A stretch of 64,000 nt of DNA, from NCBI RefSeq assembly GCF_020096995.1, contig NZ_CP083692.1:2914001-2978000 (forward strand). Direction: 5' to 3'. This DNA is from Leucobacter sp. Psy1. GTDB lineage: Bacteria > Actinomycetota > Actinomycetes > Actinomycetales > Microbacteriaceae. Positions 63,188 through 64,000 of this stretch are shown here, piece after piece. Both the position numbers and the translations under genes were made by a program. The number at the start of each line of letters is the position of its first letter. The stretch's first letter is position 1. The notes under the pieces were generated by a model that was given only the letters and a program-made list of their open reading frames with translations, had not been told where the DNA came from and searched no databases.

Positions 63188-64000
63188 GCGCACGAGAGCA
63201 GTCGCACAGCATCTCGGCGGTCCTCGCTTCCGTCATGGAACGAGGGACATCGACCCGAGGCGAGATCGTCGACGACACCGGCTTGAGCAAGGCTTCGGTA
63301 GCTCGGTTGGTCGATGAACTGCTGCGCTCGGGCTTTCTGTCAATAGCTGCGCAGTCGACAGCCGTATCGCAGGGTGCTTCCGAGCTCTCGACGGGCGACG
63401 TGCGTGGCAGGCCCCCCGAACGGCTCACGGTGCCCTTGAGCCTGGGGCACGTCATCGGCGTGAGTTTCGGCCTGCAGCGCACCGTCGTCGTGGCGGCGGA
63501 TCTCACTGGAGCCGAACGCTACGCCGTTGCAGAACCCACGCCGGAGTACGATGAGCCGGCAAAACTCGTGAGGTGGCTTGCCTCGCGCGTGGAGACCGCG
63601 CGGAGCAACACGGATGGCCCCCTCCACCGCGTCACCGTCGCCCTGCCGGTCCGGGTGGCCGACGGGCGGACGGTGCAGCATCCACCGGAGCGATGGCGCT
63701 CGCTCGACGGTCTCGACCTCGCCGCGGAGATCGAACGCGCGGTGGGCGTTGACGTGACGATCTCGAGCGACGCGAACTCCGCGCATGCCGGTCTCGTGGA
63801 CGAGGGCTTCGTCGCCCGAGACGAAGCCTCCATCCTCCTCAGCATGAGCACGGTGCTCACCGTTGATCAGCGGGATGCGTCTGGCAGAACCGTGCTCGGA
63901 CGCTCAGACGCATTCGGCGATCTGTCTCTCCTCCCCGTGTTCGGAGCAAGCGGTTCGCGCGCATCCCTGCTCAGCACGACCGGAGTGCAGCAACGCTGCC
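63184..64000 (+). CDS. ROK-family (NagC/XylR-like) transcriptional regulator, 3' end missing
   Basis: About 272 residues are present before the window ends. A winged helix comes first (AVLASVMERGTSTRGEIVDD, then TGLSKASVARLVDELLRSGF), followed by the ROK sugar-kinase-like fold (LGHVIGVSFGLQRTVVVAADL, HRVTVALPVRVADG, VTISSDANSAHAGLVDE). The start is unclear. ATG 63235 would cut off the first helix of the HTH, whereas CTG 63184, overlapping the previous stop as CTGA and with GGAG five bases before it, keeps it whole. No other ATG, GTG or TTG fits. Such regulators control sugar use; the target is not visible. Confidence 0.85.
   Translation, partial: MSAREQSHSISAVLASVMERGTSTRGEIVDDTGLSKASVARLVDELLRSGFLSIAAQSTAVSQGASELSTGDVRGRPPERLTVPLSLGHVIGVSFGLQRTVVVAADLTGAERYAVAEPTPEYDEPAKLVRWLASRVETARSNTDGPLHRVTVALPVRVADGRTVQHPPERWRSLDGLDLAAEIERAVGVDVTISSDANSAHAGLVDEGFVARDEASILLSMSTVLTVDQRDASGRTVLGRSDAFGDLSLLPVFGASGSRASLLSTTGVQQRC

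Overview
The window reads as chromosomal DNA of a high-GC actinobacterium, most likely of the family Microbacteriaceae (genus not resolved). The evidence is: dnaK under HAIR operators (the HspR system of actinobacteria), a RamB-type regulator divergent from isocitrate lyase, a CopD-CtaG fusion, DUF817 and DUF2470 proteins, and very many leaderless genes. In those genes a TANNNT-type -10 box lies 6-7 bases before an ATG or GTG, with no Shine-Dalgarno sequence. No rRNA, phage, integrase, transposase or CRISPR array was seen. Two tRNAs are present, tRNA-Gly(CCC) and tRNA-Thr(CGT).

Layout. 1-5.3 kb: 5' part of dnaK with a complete promoter and two HspR boxes, a Pif1-like helicase, a DUF2470-heme oxygenase, a lipoprotein resembling class C beta-lactamases but lacking the catalytic residues, an SDR and tRNA-Gly. 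5.3-11.3 kb: amidohydrolase plus amino-acid permease operon, a lipase-like hydrolase, a lipoate ligase with its accessory domain at the N-terminus, and a quinone oxidoreductase. 11.4-17 kb: an export locus of TetR, MMPL pump and YhgE/Pip protein with a duplicated palindromic operator. The MMPL protein ends in what looks like a dead ABC ATPase domain. 17-21 kb: dcd, then a GAF regulator, aldehyde dehydrogenase and DUF779 module. 21-28.6 kb: CopD-CtaG, HU, an ectoine-hydrolase-like operon (M24, M20, MHS transporter) and the zinc-free ribosomal proteins L28-L33-S14.

28.8-41 kb: a TetR/SDR divergon, a DD-carboxypeptidase, PIG-L deacetylase, a heptad/hendecad coiled-coil protein, a dicarboxylate symporter, SGNH hydrolase, VOC protein, an orphan HsdR-N-type nuclease of atypical composition, exonuclease III, thioesterase, lactate-permease-like transporter and an SDR. 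40.4-46.6 kb: the glyoxylate-shunt locus (RamB-like regulator, aceA, aceB) and a succinate-semialdehyde-type dehydrogenase, separated by a 20-bp perfect inverted repeat. 46.7-48 kb: a two-gene accessory cassette, consisting of a small membrane protein and a protein joining a CGPC thioredoxin-like start to an eight-cysteine hydrophobic tail. It looks bacteriocin-like and is the best candidate here for an undescribed system. 48.2-64 kb: class A PBP, DsbA-like thioredoxin, DUF817, tRNA-Thr, TAP-like hydrolase, DNA polymerase III delta', a NarL-type two-component system, IMPACT protein, S4 protein with a glycosylase-like partner, an ABC exporter, and the start of a ROK-family regulator that runs off the window.

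Most genes are housekeeping or catabolic. Accessory-looking stretches are about 32.4-33.0, 35.7-36.9 and 46.6-48.2 kb.
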